Assembly (NCBI GenBank): GCA_020080175.1
Contig: JAGHQL010000050.1
Location: forward strand, 83,513-147,512
Direction of reading: 5' to 3'
DNA from: Glutinoglossum americanum
Taxonomy: Eukaryota > Ascomycota > Geoglossomycetes > Geoglossales > Geoglossaceae
Length of the DNA stretch: 64,000 nt
The notes under the pieces were generated by a model. That model was given only the letters and a program-made list of their open reading frames with translations, did no database searches and was not told the origin of the DNA. Shown here in pieces: positions 51,323-62,430 of the stretch. The translations under genes were made by a program, and so were the position numbers. How positions within the stretch are numbered: the stretch's first letter is position 1; every line of letters begins with the position of its first letter.

Positions 51323-52628
51323 ATGGCTTCTAGTAGACCGTGCTTGCGTCTAGCCAGGTCCCTCCGCACATCACAACCCCCATTAAGCATCTGGAACTCA
51401 ACGGCTCGACGAGCATTCACAGACTTCAAAAGACCACCACCACGACGGAGAAATAATCCCAATGGTCAAGATGTATGGGCACCCTACCTACGGGTATCAG
51501 TGGGCGTGGTATTTATCAGTGCAATTATCTACTCAATGGTACGCTGGAGGGGCTGCCGCCTATACAGAGCATCACATTCATAGCTAACCAATCTTCGATC
51601 AGGCCACAGACACCCCAGAAGCCCTCGAGGTCCTATCAATCGCAGACCGTGACACCCTCCAGAAGAACGAGTCAGGCGTAACCTCTTCATCTCCAATGCT
51701 CCTCCGCATGGAATCCTTCATCAAATCAGAACAACAGCGGATCGTCCGCGCACTCGAAGAGGTCGATGGCACCCGTTTCCGCACAGACACCTGGACACGC
51801 AGTAACGGCGGCGGAGGCATCTCCTGTGTCCTTCAGGATGGCAATGTCTTTGAGAAAGCCGGCGTCAACATCTCCGTCGTTTATGGCTCGCTCCCACGAC
51901 CCGCAATCGCAAAAATGCGAGTTAACCACCCAGCCCTGGACCCCACGCTCGAGTCCCTCGAATTCTTTGCCGCTGGTCTTTCGCTAGTGTTACACCCAAA
52001 GAACCCCATGGCACCGACCGTCCACCTCAACTACCGCTACTTCGAGACCGCGAACCCCGACGGCTCTCCCGCTGTATGGTGGTTCGGCGGCGGGACTGAC
52101 CTCACGCCTTCCTACCTCTTCGAAGAAGATGCAGTACACTTCCACCGGACCACCAAAGCCGCCTGCGATGCCCACGACCCGAATTACTTCCCCCGCTTCA
52201 AAGCCTGGTGTGACAAATACTTCTACCTTCCCCACCGCAACGAAGCCCGCGGCGTCGGTGGCATTTTCTTCGACGACCTAGATGCCAATACCGCGCACAT
52301 GGACCAAGAACAGATCTTCTCCTTCGTACAGTCATGCCTCCGCTCCTTCCTCCCCTCCTACCTCCCCATCATCAACCGCCGCAAAGACATGCCCTTCACG
52401 GACAGAGAAAAGCAATGGCAACAGCTACGGCGCGGTCGGTACGTTGAGTTTAACCTCATCCACGACCGTGGGACGAGCTTCGGGTTGAGCACCCCGGGCG
52501 CGAGGGTCGAGGGTATACTGATGACCTTGCCGTTGACGGCGAGGTGGCAGTATATGCATGAGCCAGAAAAGGGCAGTCGGGAGGAGAAGATCGTACAGGT
52601 TCTGAAGAAGCCTGTGGAGTGGGTTTAG
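51323..52628 (+). CDS. HEM13: Coproporphyrinogen III oxidase (oxygen-dependent), mitochondrial
   Basis: Converts coproporphyrinogen III to protoporphyrinogen IX in haem synthesis. Exons are 51323-51538 and 51603-52628 (413 residues). The first exon encodes an Arg/Ser-rich, acid-free leader (about 45 residues) and then a single hydrophobic segment, [15 protein letters not shown], near residues 58-72. This looks like a bipartite signal for the intermembrane space, unlike the leaderless yeast enzyme. The catalytic domain carries [63 protein letters not shown] and [19 protein letters not shown]. The end EWV is complete. Confidence 0.96.
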
Positions 52629-53140
52629 ATAGCTCGTTTCCCACCGCAGAGACGACAGGAGGTGGGAATTGGGGATAAGTAAACCGCCTGTAAAATACCA
52701 CCATCTTGTAATAGTATCATTTCGTATTACTACCAGGTATATGTAGAACATACGCTCGGAAGCAACCAAAAAAGGGGGGAACCATGGGCGGACGGTATAC
52801 GCAGCGAATATGTATCTATAGCCTTGTACGTTCAGACGTTACGAAATATCATAAACGCATCAACGCACCTATGAGGAACACTATATAAAACCCCAACACC
52901 ATGCGCGTTCTACATCCCTCGAACCAAAAAAAAAACCACCAACCATCCCCTCCCATAAAAGTCAAAAAAAAGGTTCGGAGTATCCTCCTATTTACTTTAC
53001 CGCTGTGATTTATTTATTTGCTCGATCTATTCTCCACTCATTAGATTAGATATCCCCAATACGCCATCCAGTCTCACACTCATATATACCTCATTCCCTC
53101 CTACACCTTCCCCTTCCCCCTTTCATCCATTTAATTTTTA
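52629..53140. other. HEM13 3' flank
   Basis: AT-rich flank with A runs; no gene seen. It marks the change from the gene-rich arm to relic-rich DNA. Confidence 0.6.
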
Positions 53141-53149
53141 TTATTGTTA

Positions 53150-53270
53150 TTATCAATACAGTTGCTAGCGAAAAGGTATCTGGATCTTGATGCTTCAGCC
53201 ACCATTTTTGGGTACTTTAGCGCTATTTTTAAACGCTTCTCCACTTGTGCTCTCGCCGCCCAAAGCCACA
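53150..53270 (+). repeat. Divergent dispersed repeat, copy A
   Basis: Shares with 57805-57902 the order TTATTATCAAT, ATCTGGATCT (CATCCAGATCT in the other copy), a CCACCATTTTT-type stretch, and the near-exact CCACTT(T)GTGCTCTCGCCGCC followed by AAAGCC. Same orientation. The two copies lie on either side of the NLR-like relics. Confidence 0.6.
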
Positions 53271-53599
53271 CAACAGAGTCGCACATTTTTAACTAGCTAA
53301 CCGTCAATCATCCCCCCACGACATCATGCCCTGCAGAATGTAGCTTAAGACCTGTCACCTTTGCCCTTGCTTGGGCTTTAACAAACAAGCCTTGTCGTTT
53401 ATAAACTCTATGTTGATCCTGTCACGGCTGACGTCAGTTGGCGGCGTTGGTTGCCGCAGGCGTCCGTGGATGGCAATGGGCTGGCTCGGCGCGGTTGAGC
53501 AGGTCGGGCAGGCTAGGCTACGAGAGAGGTACGAGCGAGTGGTTTAACCAGACCATGTATTGCCTAGATACAATATGAGTTTACAGGTTATGGGGTTAT

Positions 53600-54575
53600 T
53601 GACCGACGGGGCCTCCTAAAGGCGCTTACCGGTCCTCATATATGCAGTGGGGGTCTGCCAAGGCATTGCCCAGGGCAACGCCACCTCCTACGACACCACA
53701 TCGGCCGAACTGGTATGTAATACTTCTCCGCTTGATACCATGAACAGCTGACGGGCGCCACAGGTTCTCCAGGCCGAAGTGTATCCCCGAGGTTGGCACT
53801 TTTCAAGATGGAGGACTCTGGCAGAATAATCCGATCCGCATAGCTCTTTGGGAGATTCCAGCGATATGGCCATCAGTCGAGGAACCAGACTTCGTTGTAT
53901 TACTAGACACAGGATATTCACATGTGCAGGCTGAAGTTTCCCATCCATCCGGCCATCATGGTATATGGAGGGACGGATTCATACTTCGACTATACCGTGT
54001 GTTCATGTCATTCATGAGTGGCAAGAAATTCTAGTAAGAGTTCCAAAACCATAGGAGAGCGGACTCAAAAGGGCAGTATTTCCGGCTTGATATCGAGTTT
54101 GATAGCAGAAAGCTCAGTCTAGATGACACAAGTAAGATGCAGAAACTTAGAACCAAAGCTTGGACTGAACTTTCCGGATTTGGAGAGATAGACGCCATAG
54201 TACAATGCATTATTGCATCCTTCTTGTACTTCGAGTTGGAGTCGACCCCAAAGAAACGCAATGGACAATACTCACATCTTATGCTGCTTATGTCGAAGTC
54301 ACTCCGCATTCGAAGTACCGCTTGGTCGACTATCGAAAAGCTCAGCTAGATTCTTTCTTGAAGACCATTCAATCCCTGGGAAAGTCGAGGACCGCTCGTC
54401 TTTCGGCAGGGGGAAAATTTCCGGAAAAGAGCTATGCTGCCCCCGCCAAGAATGTCTGATTAAAACTAGGTGCATTCCGGCAAGTATAGAAGTCACCTCC
54501 ACAATAGCTAGAAAGGAAACACAGAAGCCGACACGGGAGCAGATACTCACGTCATTTAAAGATGACCATTTGTAG
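53600..54575 (+). pseudogene. Patatin-like phospholipase relic (C-terminal half)
   Basis: Patatin-fold lipases form effector domains of many fungal NLR-like proteins and act on phospholipids. After an apparent intron (donor near 53716, acceptor near 53763) the frame carries the patatin catalytic-Asp motif as DGGLWQNNP at 53807-53833. It continues through a family-typical LLDTG segment and stops at two adjacent stop codons (54032-54037). The same frame then carries on past the stops with FRLDIEFD, CIIASFLYFELESTPKK and a shift of frame near 54270-54290. The N-terminal half with the GxSxG nucleophile is not found nearby. With several breaks and a missing half this is a pseudogene. It runs tail to tail into the minus-strand NACHT relic. 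Confidence 0.6.
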
Positions 54576-54580
54576 TACGG

Positions 54581-56500
54581 TCAGGAGCTGAGTTCCGGCC
54601 GCTGGGAAAGAACTTGGTGTAGAACGGCTCGGATAAGACCTTCTCGGGATTTCTGAAGTATTGATTGACCCAGATCGAAGAAGAAATATCCTGCCATGAC
54701 AAAATTACTGTCGCAAGCCCAGTGCAGCAAATACTGACGTAACCGCGGATCACCGTAGATATATTTCATGAGCGTCGAATTTCCGGACCCGGCTTTACCG
54801 CTTATCCAAATTACGGGCTCGCTATTCTACAACCAGCTAACGAAAGGAGACCCAAGAGTAACATCGTCCTCTATATTAGCGTCTGAAAGTATCCATTCGA
54901 AAGTCTTTGCATGCGCTTCTGCAATATCGTCTTCGCGGTCGTACATCGACGGGAATTGGAGCCTTTCCAGAAGATCTGGGACGTCAACGCATTGACGAAA
55001 GCAGGTTGGGGGCAGCAAGCAGACCAGCTCTCGCGTTGGGCATTCACCAACCCATCCCGCTCTAGACGATAGAGTTAGCTCGTTAAAGTCCGGGCAATAT
55101 GCTATGGAAACATATTTTAATGTTTTGCTATTGGTACTGCAGAAAAGGTTCACCCTTTAAATGCATTACATCTCCTCAACGTCAACAACATAATCAGCCC
55201 CCGCTGATACAGATACAGAAGGGACTTCAAATTGACTCTCTGACAGTGTGTCCAATGAGTAGACGCGGAGCCGATGCCTGAAAAGCATTGTTTTTGGCTC
55301 TCGCAATTTGCTCACCTTGTGCGGCTTCTTTTGCTGCCATCCGTACAAAAGAAACAATATGACCAGAAACGCGCTGATATCCAATGTCTTTGGAATCCGT
55401 GAATTTGCACATATCCATATGATTTGCAGGGACGCTGCTAGTCCTAACTAGAAACCCATCAATTGAGGCAGAGTACTCGGGAACCATCTGCTTCGCTGTC
55501 AGCACGAATAGGTACACGGCATTTTGGCAACGTACAACCACCGGACCCGTTGGTAGTTCTTCGGAAACGCATGCAAGTGGCATTTCATTGCTTATCGATG
55601 CAAAAGACTTTCTCTGGTGTTCGAGGATATCAGATTCCTGAGCTAATAGCCTGACGAGTTTGCTGTTCGGCTGCTGCAGAGCAACTTTCGCGATATTGGC
55701 GACTAATTCTCCAAGCCACGCCCCGGAACACCTCACAGAGGAAGTCCCTGGATGAAGGCTAATGTGAGCATGCTTAAAAAGTCGCTCTGGGCGGGGTGCA
55801 GTGGACCAGACACCTACCACTCCTTTCGTCCATACATAGATGGCTCCAAGCGCAGTGTCTTGCCGATTGTTATGATACTCTGAGGACCTGATTAGGGCCT
55901 AATTAAGATTGATAACTGTCAGCACACATGTGCGGACCTGAGTAATAGATGGTACAACCATGCAGCCATTAGACCCTTTAGGTATCTATAGTAACCAGTG
56001 AAGGACGTCCACTCGCCTGTTTGATGACCAGACCGCCTAGACCGTGTCCAACGAAAATGATGGGTCGTTTCTCCTGTTTACTATTAGCAGCTTCCCGATA
56101 AGGTGTGCCTAATTTCGCTCTAACCTCCACATCTGTATTCCGCGATCTTGATATATCATTTAAGAGGTTTTCGGCATGGCTGAAGATACTAGCCTGACTA
56201 GCGGCTTTTGTCACCTTCAAAACACCCGAGTCGTACCCCCAGGTGATTATACGAGTATCGCTAATATCGTTCTTAAGAATATCGCGGGGCCAACAAACCT
56301 CCCCTAAATATGGTGGAGTAGGTCAGGCAACGTGATTTACCGCGGCTGTTAACGTACCCTTCGTCCAAGTCTCGAATGCGTCTCCTCGAAGCCCGTGAAC
56401 GAACCACACACTAGAGAGTTTCAATATGCCTTTAATGCACGATAGAGTTTGCTTCCTAGGAAGCTTGAGGGCACAGCATACTCCGCTATGACCTCTTCTG
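54581..56500 (-). pseudogene. Esterase-NACHT (STAND NLR-like) gene relic
   Basis: Fungal STAND proteins of this build (alpha/beta-hydrolase, NACHT ATPase, repeats) act in non-self recognition and cell death. On the minus strand VHGLRGDAFETWTKG (near 56380) opens a DUF676-like esterase. Intron-joined VCWPRDILKNDISDTRIITWGYDSG and the nucleophile-elbow region GHGLGGLVIKQ (near 56045) follow; the elbow has His where Ser is usual in GHSLGG. A linker with LPTGPVV and KFTDSKDIGYQRV comes next, then the NACHT start with WISGKAGSGNSTLMKYIY near 54780. A TAG at 54827-54829 falls just before this P-loop, the Walker A Lys is Asn, and the copy ends at 54581 before Walker B and the repeats. Thus a dead, truncated NLR. 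Confidence 0.7.
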
Positions 56501-59221
56501 CACCGGGCCATAGTATGGTTGGCCCAGGTGGTGCCATATTCGACAGGGATAGGAAGTCAGGAAAACCAGCACAGCTCTATGGGGTAGGAATGGCTTGGAA
56601 CAGAGCGTCCAAACAAGACTAAAGCGAACAGCGCCTTTTTTGCTCACTATTCTATTCTCGATGGCTGCATCGCTGAGGATTAATCTGAGCAGGCAGGCCA
56701 AGCCTCCATATCCTTTTCTGCCAGCCTTGCGGCTCCCGATGAACTAAACCTCTTTTCACCAAGCCGTAGAGGGGTCCTTCGCTCTGCCACTTTTGCAATT
56801 TGGTCTTGGGCGATTAAATGAGGGCTTTGAAAAAGGGCGAATCTCATGCGATGTTCTGAAGTGGCAGGTACCTTGGTGTGCAGGTCAAGATCTACATTTT
56901 GCTACGTACAGCAAATCCAGCATAATATTTTTATATCTTATACTAATGTACTTATGTAATAGGAAATTAGACCTGTATTTCCTATTCTGTCATCTCTTCT
57001 CTAACTATCTGATAGTCCAGAAAGACCTGTTCCTGAGAAATTTCAATATGTGATAAACTCATCTTATCTGATAAGTTTGCAAGTTGTATTACGCAGGGGC
57101 ACTCGGGCCAAAAAACCGGTATTAGCCGACAGGCTAAGACGTTCCTGCACCGTGCTTATCCGCAGAGCCGCCTGTAACTGCCGTCGGGCGCGCCGCCAAC
57201 GTCTGACCATTCCAACTTTATAAAGAAGAAATATGCTAATATTACCTGAGGAGAATTCTAAAGTTATAACTATATGGATTTAGATAATTAAGAAACCGGT
57301 TGATAATATCAGGCTGCCTTGAAAATAATCTTATATAGAGAATAAGAGGAAAATAATTGCCTGAGGCACGAAGCCCCCCACAGTATAAGACTAACGAGGC
57401 ATGAACTTGGACACACTCGTTGACATTAATATATATCTGGTAGGAGCAATTGAGCCACATATCTTGATGACTGCTGTGCTGGCATCAGGATTCTCTGCAT
57501 GAGAAAGGTCATCGTCGACCGCCACCATCTATATGCTTTTTAAGCTCCTTCGAGCCAATTTGGAGCCATAAGTTCGCGGTAGGTATATTGCCAATTCAGA
57601 AAATGCCTCATCAGAGAGCGGTATTAGAAGACACAGCTGATGGGCAATAGGCGAGGATGGGGGATAAAAGAGGAAGGAAATAACAATAGATTTATGTTGA
57701 TGGTTGAACCTCGAAGAAAAGTGGCAGAAGAGCCCAGCAAGACGCCTTACCGGAAGAGGAGTAGCTAAACCAGATGGGGAAATCCACCAGCATTTATATA
57801 ATTATTATCAATGTAGATGCCAGTGATAGAGCATCCAGATCTCGAGGGTTTTGCCGCCGTTTTTCGATGCTTGTCCACTTTGTGCTCTCGCCGCCAAAAG
57901 CCGCGCGCCGACGCGATGGGTTTTTTTTAGCCTACTCACCACCACCGCGAGAGATTGAGAAATGGGCCGACAGCCGGAAGTCTCCAAGGTTCACTTATTG
58001 GATTGGCGTTATCGCTCGATCTTTTACTCTTTTTATCAGCATCACAGCTCCGGCGCTCGCTGCGGTTCAGGTTTGGGTGCCGTACTGCGCCTGGCGACCC
58101 GCCAGGTATGCCTGCAGGAAGCCTATGAGCGGTCCGAAGCTAGCGGCGACCTCTCCGGTGTGATTTGTCGACACAAAGATAGCATTCTCCTGCCTTTGAA
58201 ATTTGTGACGGCGGCAGACAGCAAACGGCGGGAGTGGGGTATGTTTTGCATACTATTGTTGCTCTAGAATGTATCGGGGTGGGGCAAGAAGCAAATAATC
58301 GGGAGTATACGGAAGAGGAGATGAAATAAGAGTGCCACCACTCGTTCCAAAATACCTTGCCAATCATACTGACCATGCCTAAAGACAGCCCGTTCCTGAG
58401 GTTCTATGGGATCACCCAGCATATCCCTAAATAATGAAATGGAGCCTATGCCAGAAACCTAAGGAACGCAACCGAAGAATGCTTCTTATCAACTCAGAGA
58501 AGGGACAACCGAGAATGACAAGCGATAGACATGAAATACGCCAGAGAAGCTGTTCGGTATGCGTCGCAAACCTGAAGTCCCAGGCGATGGTGTGAATACC
58601 ACCATGAGCGAGGCACGCTACCCCGACGAGCGTGAGGGTCCAGGGATCTTGTGTGGGAGACCGAGTAAAGGTCTATAACTGCAGCTATAAAGCAGACGCT
58701 TGTGGGGTGCCACGGCAAGTGCCGGATCCGAGAGAGCCAGAATCCACCGCTTGACTACCTGTATAGTAATAGGAGGGGGAGAATCAGGCCTCTGGGCTGA
58801 TTCCGGCGATCTAGCCCGCTGCAGGAACAGTGGGGATGGAATCTCGAGTCAAATTTCCGACCAAATAGATCCAGCCTCACGCCCCTCTCTGTCAGTAGTT
58901 CCCTTGCGTCACCAACCGCGAGATAGAGATTCTGGCATAGTCCAATTTCCGACTGCGCGCGTCTGATACCGCGAAACTGAGACGCAAGGGCCCATGTCTC
59001 AAGGCGCCTACAGCAAAACAACAGACGGGCTATAGCGGTCTGCCATTTCAGACGTACGTTACCAAGAGGGTTATTCCAGACAATGTCGTCCACACTTGTA
59101 GGGTCTTTAATATCGAGCGGCTTCCCTATCCAGGCCGTGTATATGTAGTCAGTGCGGGAATAAATGTGTCGTTGCGTATGGCGTGGGCGCTCGCGGGTGC
59201 TAAATCCAATGGAGTACCTTT
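56501..59221. other. AT-rich gene desert
   Basis: 2.7 kb without a convincing gene. About 56890-57470 is notably AT- and TpA-rich, as left by RIP-like decay. ORFs near 57774-58163 and 58755-59252 show no motif, and the first overlaps a dispersed repeat. No RNA gene seen. Confidence 0.5.
57790..57905 (+). repeat. Divergent dispersed repeat, copy B
   Basis: Direct-orientation partner of the repeat at 53150-53270; the best-conserved block is the CTCTCGCCGCC core at about 57883-57893. Confidence 0.6.
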
Positions 59222-60604
59222 TCACCCTACATTCGGAATATTTTTGGCCCATGTTACCTTATAAACGCCGTCCGGCATCGACCTGAGGCTCGTGAGAGCT
59301 AGTGCAATGATAATCAAACGCGAAACCATGTATATAGTGGTGAAAGCAAGAACTAATAACGAGTGAATAATCGATCCACAACAATCGAATAATAGAGTAG
59401 TCAAGCAATCCGCACGGTATATTACAGCCCCAAAGTCGTCGTCGGGGTCGGGATCTTCTTCAATACCGCGGTCTCGCAGGACCTGGAGTTTGGCATTGAG
59501 GGCGTCGATAACGAACAAAACCGAAGGAATGGTACTTGACAAGATGCTACAGACTCTCCAGAGCATCCTCTCTACTGGAGTAGGGAAGTCGAAGTTCCAG
59601 GCTGCGACGTGGATACTGCCGAACACCAGGGTTGCGATGGCCAGCCAGGTCGTGACAGATTGAACACTTGCCTCCTCCAAACGCCGATAGCTATCGTTGG
59701 GTATACGATCCCCCGAGGCTCCATAGGAATGCGTCGGGCGAATAGCGAGGGTATCACTAATAAAAGAGTTCGAAACGCTACTATCCCTGAGAGCAGAGCG
59801 TAGCGCATCGTAACTGTGAGCGGAAGCTCCGATATACATTGGGGTTTCAACATCCTTAGGCTTGAACCACAAGGTTGCATATGTCGGAACAGCACAAGCC
59901 GCAAAGGCCAATGTAAGGATCTCAAGTTGCGAGCATGGGAGATGGTATGCAGACCGAGCAATGACGGATATCACCAACCAGAGGATTTGCATCACGGTGA
60001 GAGCCTTGGTAAAAATATCGACCTTGCTTTTATCCTTGATATCCGCGAGCGGAAATATCTGCATTGCGTACCAGCCCTCATCCTTCCACTGCACGAGCTG
60101 CGAAGCAGTCACGAGGATCGAATAGTCCGCCCCCGAACCACTACGATCTCCCCCCTCCCTACGGACCCGGACACCGCCCATGTTTACAAAAAAAATATGC
60201 GTGAGAGTCCACTCCTCCTCCAGGCGACAATTAGAGCCAGAGGAAGCGCCTTTGGAGACGCCCCATCGCCCCCGGTCATGGAACGCGCGATGGACAGGTA
60301 GTCCTGCTTTTTTGAATGTATCCAGCACTTCCCACGCCGAACCAAGTTGAGAAAGCGCAAGCGCTAGGATAAACTCGGGGAATGCGACAGTTATTGCCAT
60401 CCACTTCACCTTGCGCAGGAGTTTTGCGACACTGCCATCGTTCGGCGCAGGGACATTGAGATGAAGAACGCTCCACGTGCAAAGGACGATAGTGAAGAGA
60501 CAGCTTTCTAGGATGTTTAGTGTCCCACGGTGGCTGGGATTACTAACCCATCCGGTACGGTGACTTTGCGTTGGATGAGAGGGGACAGTAGTGTTTTGCA
60601 CCAT
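59222..60604 (-). CDS. Conserved fungal multi-pass membrane protein, function unknown
   Basis: A single-exon, 460-residue protein of a large Pezizomycotina family. I know the family by pattern but no function. Near the N-terminus it has GWVSNPSHRGTLNILESC followed by LFTIVLCTWSVLHLNVP, the hallmark of this family, then a basic RKVKWM loop. Roughly six to eight hydrophobic segments follow (near residues 30-50, 75-95, 190-210, 215-235, 320-340, 350-370 and 410-440), with a long hydrophilic loop (about 100-185) and a Ser-rich loop (about 245-305). The first ATG, at 60604, lies 18 codons ahead of the GW motif. It is the only intact gene in the relic-rich right end. Confidence 0.75.
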   Translation of the reverse strand: MVQNTTVPSHPTQSHRTGWVSNPSHRGTLNILESCLFTIVLCTWSVLHLNVPAPNDGSVAKLLRKVKWMAITVAFPEFILALALSQLGSAWEVLDTFKKAGLPVHRAFHDRGRWGVSKGASSGSNCRLEEEWTLTHIFFVNMGGVRVRREGGDRSGSGADYSILVTASQLVQWKDEGWYAMQIFPLADIKDKSKVDIFTKALTVMQILWLVISVIARSAYHLPCSQLEILTLAFAACAVPTYATLWFKPKDVETPMYIGASAHSYDALRSALRDSSVSNSFISDTLAIRPTHSYGASGDRIPNDSYRRLEEASVQSVTTWLAIATLVFGSIHVAAWNFDFPTPVERMLWRVCSILSSTIPSVLFVIDALNAKLQVLRDRGIEEDPDPDDDFGAVIYRADCLTTLLFDCCGSIIHSLLVLAFTTIYMVSRLIIIALALTSLRSMPDGVYKVTWAKNIPNVG

Positions 60605-61237
60605 CTTCTGTGAGATTATCTTGAAGTTCTTTTGCGAATTGCCAACCGACAATGAGATTGCGACGAAGTAGCAATAATGATCCGGAAACCAACTTTAGTA
60701 ATAACCGTGGTGCCGCGACATCCAGGCAGCTAAGTCGAAATTCCAGTAGGACCAGTGGCAAGTGTCCAGCTAGCAGAGAGTAACTGCTGCGATTAGTTGG
60801 TTCCAAAGAATTTATAGATCAGACGCCCGAACGAACCAACTCGTTTATAACTACTTAGGGATTGCCTGATTTGGAAGCTGTAGAGGGTATTGACTTTGAA
60901 GTGTGATGCATACCAACCCTTACTTTTTCGTTTTTCTGGTTTAGTGTTGGGCTGGGTCAATGCCCTTGGTACTGTGGATGAGTGGGTTCGCTGGTGGATT
61001 GTTGATTAAAGTGGGAGGTCGTGGAAGGTGAGCTACCCTTGCCAAGGTTCAAGGTTATAAAATCGGCCCCGACCTCACCGTAATCTAGCGGGCGAGCAAC
61101 GCCGCCTTGTACTACGGTACAGGGCAAAAGTTTTGTTAGTATGGACGCCACGACAAGGGTTGCGGGAATTACCTTCCCTCGCTGTTTTCTCTCAGCTTTC
61201 TCCCGGCTTGCTTTTGTTCCTGTTCCCATACTAATCA
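60605..61237. other. Upstream flank of the membrane-protein gene and of the transposon relic
   Basis: Contains the promoter of the minus-strand gene and the unknown left end of the Tc1/mariner relic. I could not find the terminal inverted repeat. Confidence 0.45.
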
Positions 61238-62081
61238 ATGGAAAATATTAGTATTCTTCCTTCTACTCCTAGAAAGAAAACTCATCTTACTTATGATCAA
61301 CGTCATGATATTCAGCTTCTACATTCTCTAAGATGGTCATATTCTAAAATCGTAAAACATGTTGATGTGACAGAACGACAAGTTCAGTACATGTGTCAGG
61401 GGCCTGCAACACCACAAAAATGCAACGGTCGGCCTCCAAAACTCAATACAGAACAGATTTAAGAACTTATTAAATTTATTACTGCATCTTGAATCTGTCA
61501 ATGAATGTCTTATAGTCAATTAGCTTCTACACTTAATTTTGGATGTAGAGAATATGCTATTCAATCTGCTTTAAAAAAAGAAGGATTTAATCGATGTGTT
61601 GCTCATCGGAAACCTCCAATTAGTGAAAAAAAATCAGCTATTAAGGCTAGCTTAAACAAAAAAACATCATTATCAGACTCGAAAATAATGGGACAAGATT
61701 CTTTGGATAGATGAAACTTGAATTACTGATAGTCAATATACAAGAACATAAATAACACAACAACCTGGAGAAAAATGAAATAAAACTTATGTTGTAGAAA
61801 AGAAACTATACTGATAAGGTTAAATGTTTTGAGAATGCTTTTCAGAGAAAACTAAAGGTTTAGAAATCTTTTAGAAAAAAAACTAGAGGATAATCAATAT
61901 GGAATCACATATGGATTATACCGTTCTGATTATTTATAAATAGATAAGAATGTATCCTGAACTTCAGATAATACAAGATAAAGTTTCAGGATATGTAGCT
62001 AAAGTAATAAAATAAGATTTTCAAGAGAGAGGAGTTTATCTTATTCTTTGGCCTCTCCTTTCTCCTGATCTAAATTTTATC

Positions 62082-62086
62082 AAAAC
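62082..62086. repeat. Target-site duplication AAAAC, left
   Basis: Pairs with 63578-63582 around the outer LTR insertion; both sides join to restore the transposase frame. Confidence 0.85.
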
Positions 62087-62430
62087 TGTAAGAACCCTTG
62101 ATATCAAGGCGATATGAAGGCACTCTGACATCGAGGGTTCTCGGGAGTGTGACGGCTGCTTATATAAGCTGGGCCGCGAAGGTTGGGTGCCACGAGCATC
62201 AAGGCCGAGCTAGCCCTAAGAGGTCAGTCACAACAGAGCAAGGGGGGGCTGGCTGTATGGCACGATGGAAGAATAGACCTAATGGTCTTTGATAGTCTAT
62301 CTAATGTGATTATGATATTAACTGATAAGGTTCCCTTCCGGACCCTCCTCGACCTTCTATATATACTAATGGCCTTGAGGGACTCACGGGTAGGGACCTG
62401 CCTGATTCCCTCTATGGACGTGTACAGACC

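Noticed and set aside
57774-58163. 129-codon plus-strand ORF
   Set aside because: Overlaps the dispersed repeat and has no conserved motif or splice partner.
58755-59252. 165-codon minus-strand ORF overlapping the 3' end of the membrane-protein gene
   Set aside because: Composition is unlike a protein (Arg/Cys-rich, no motif), and it overlaps a well-supported gene end.
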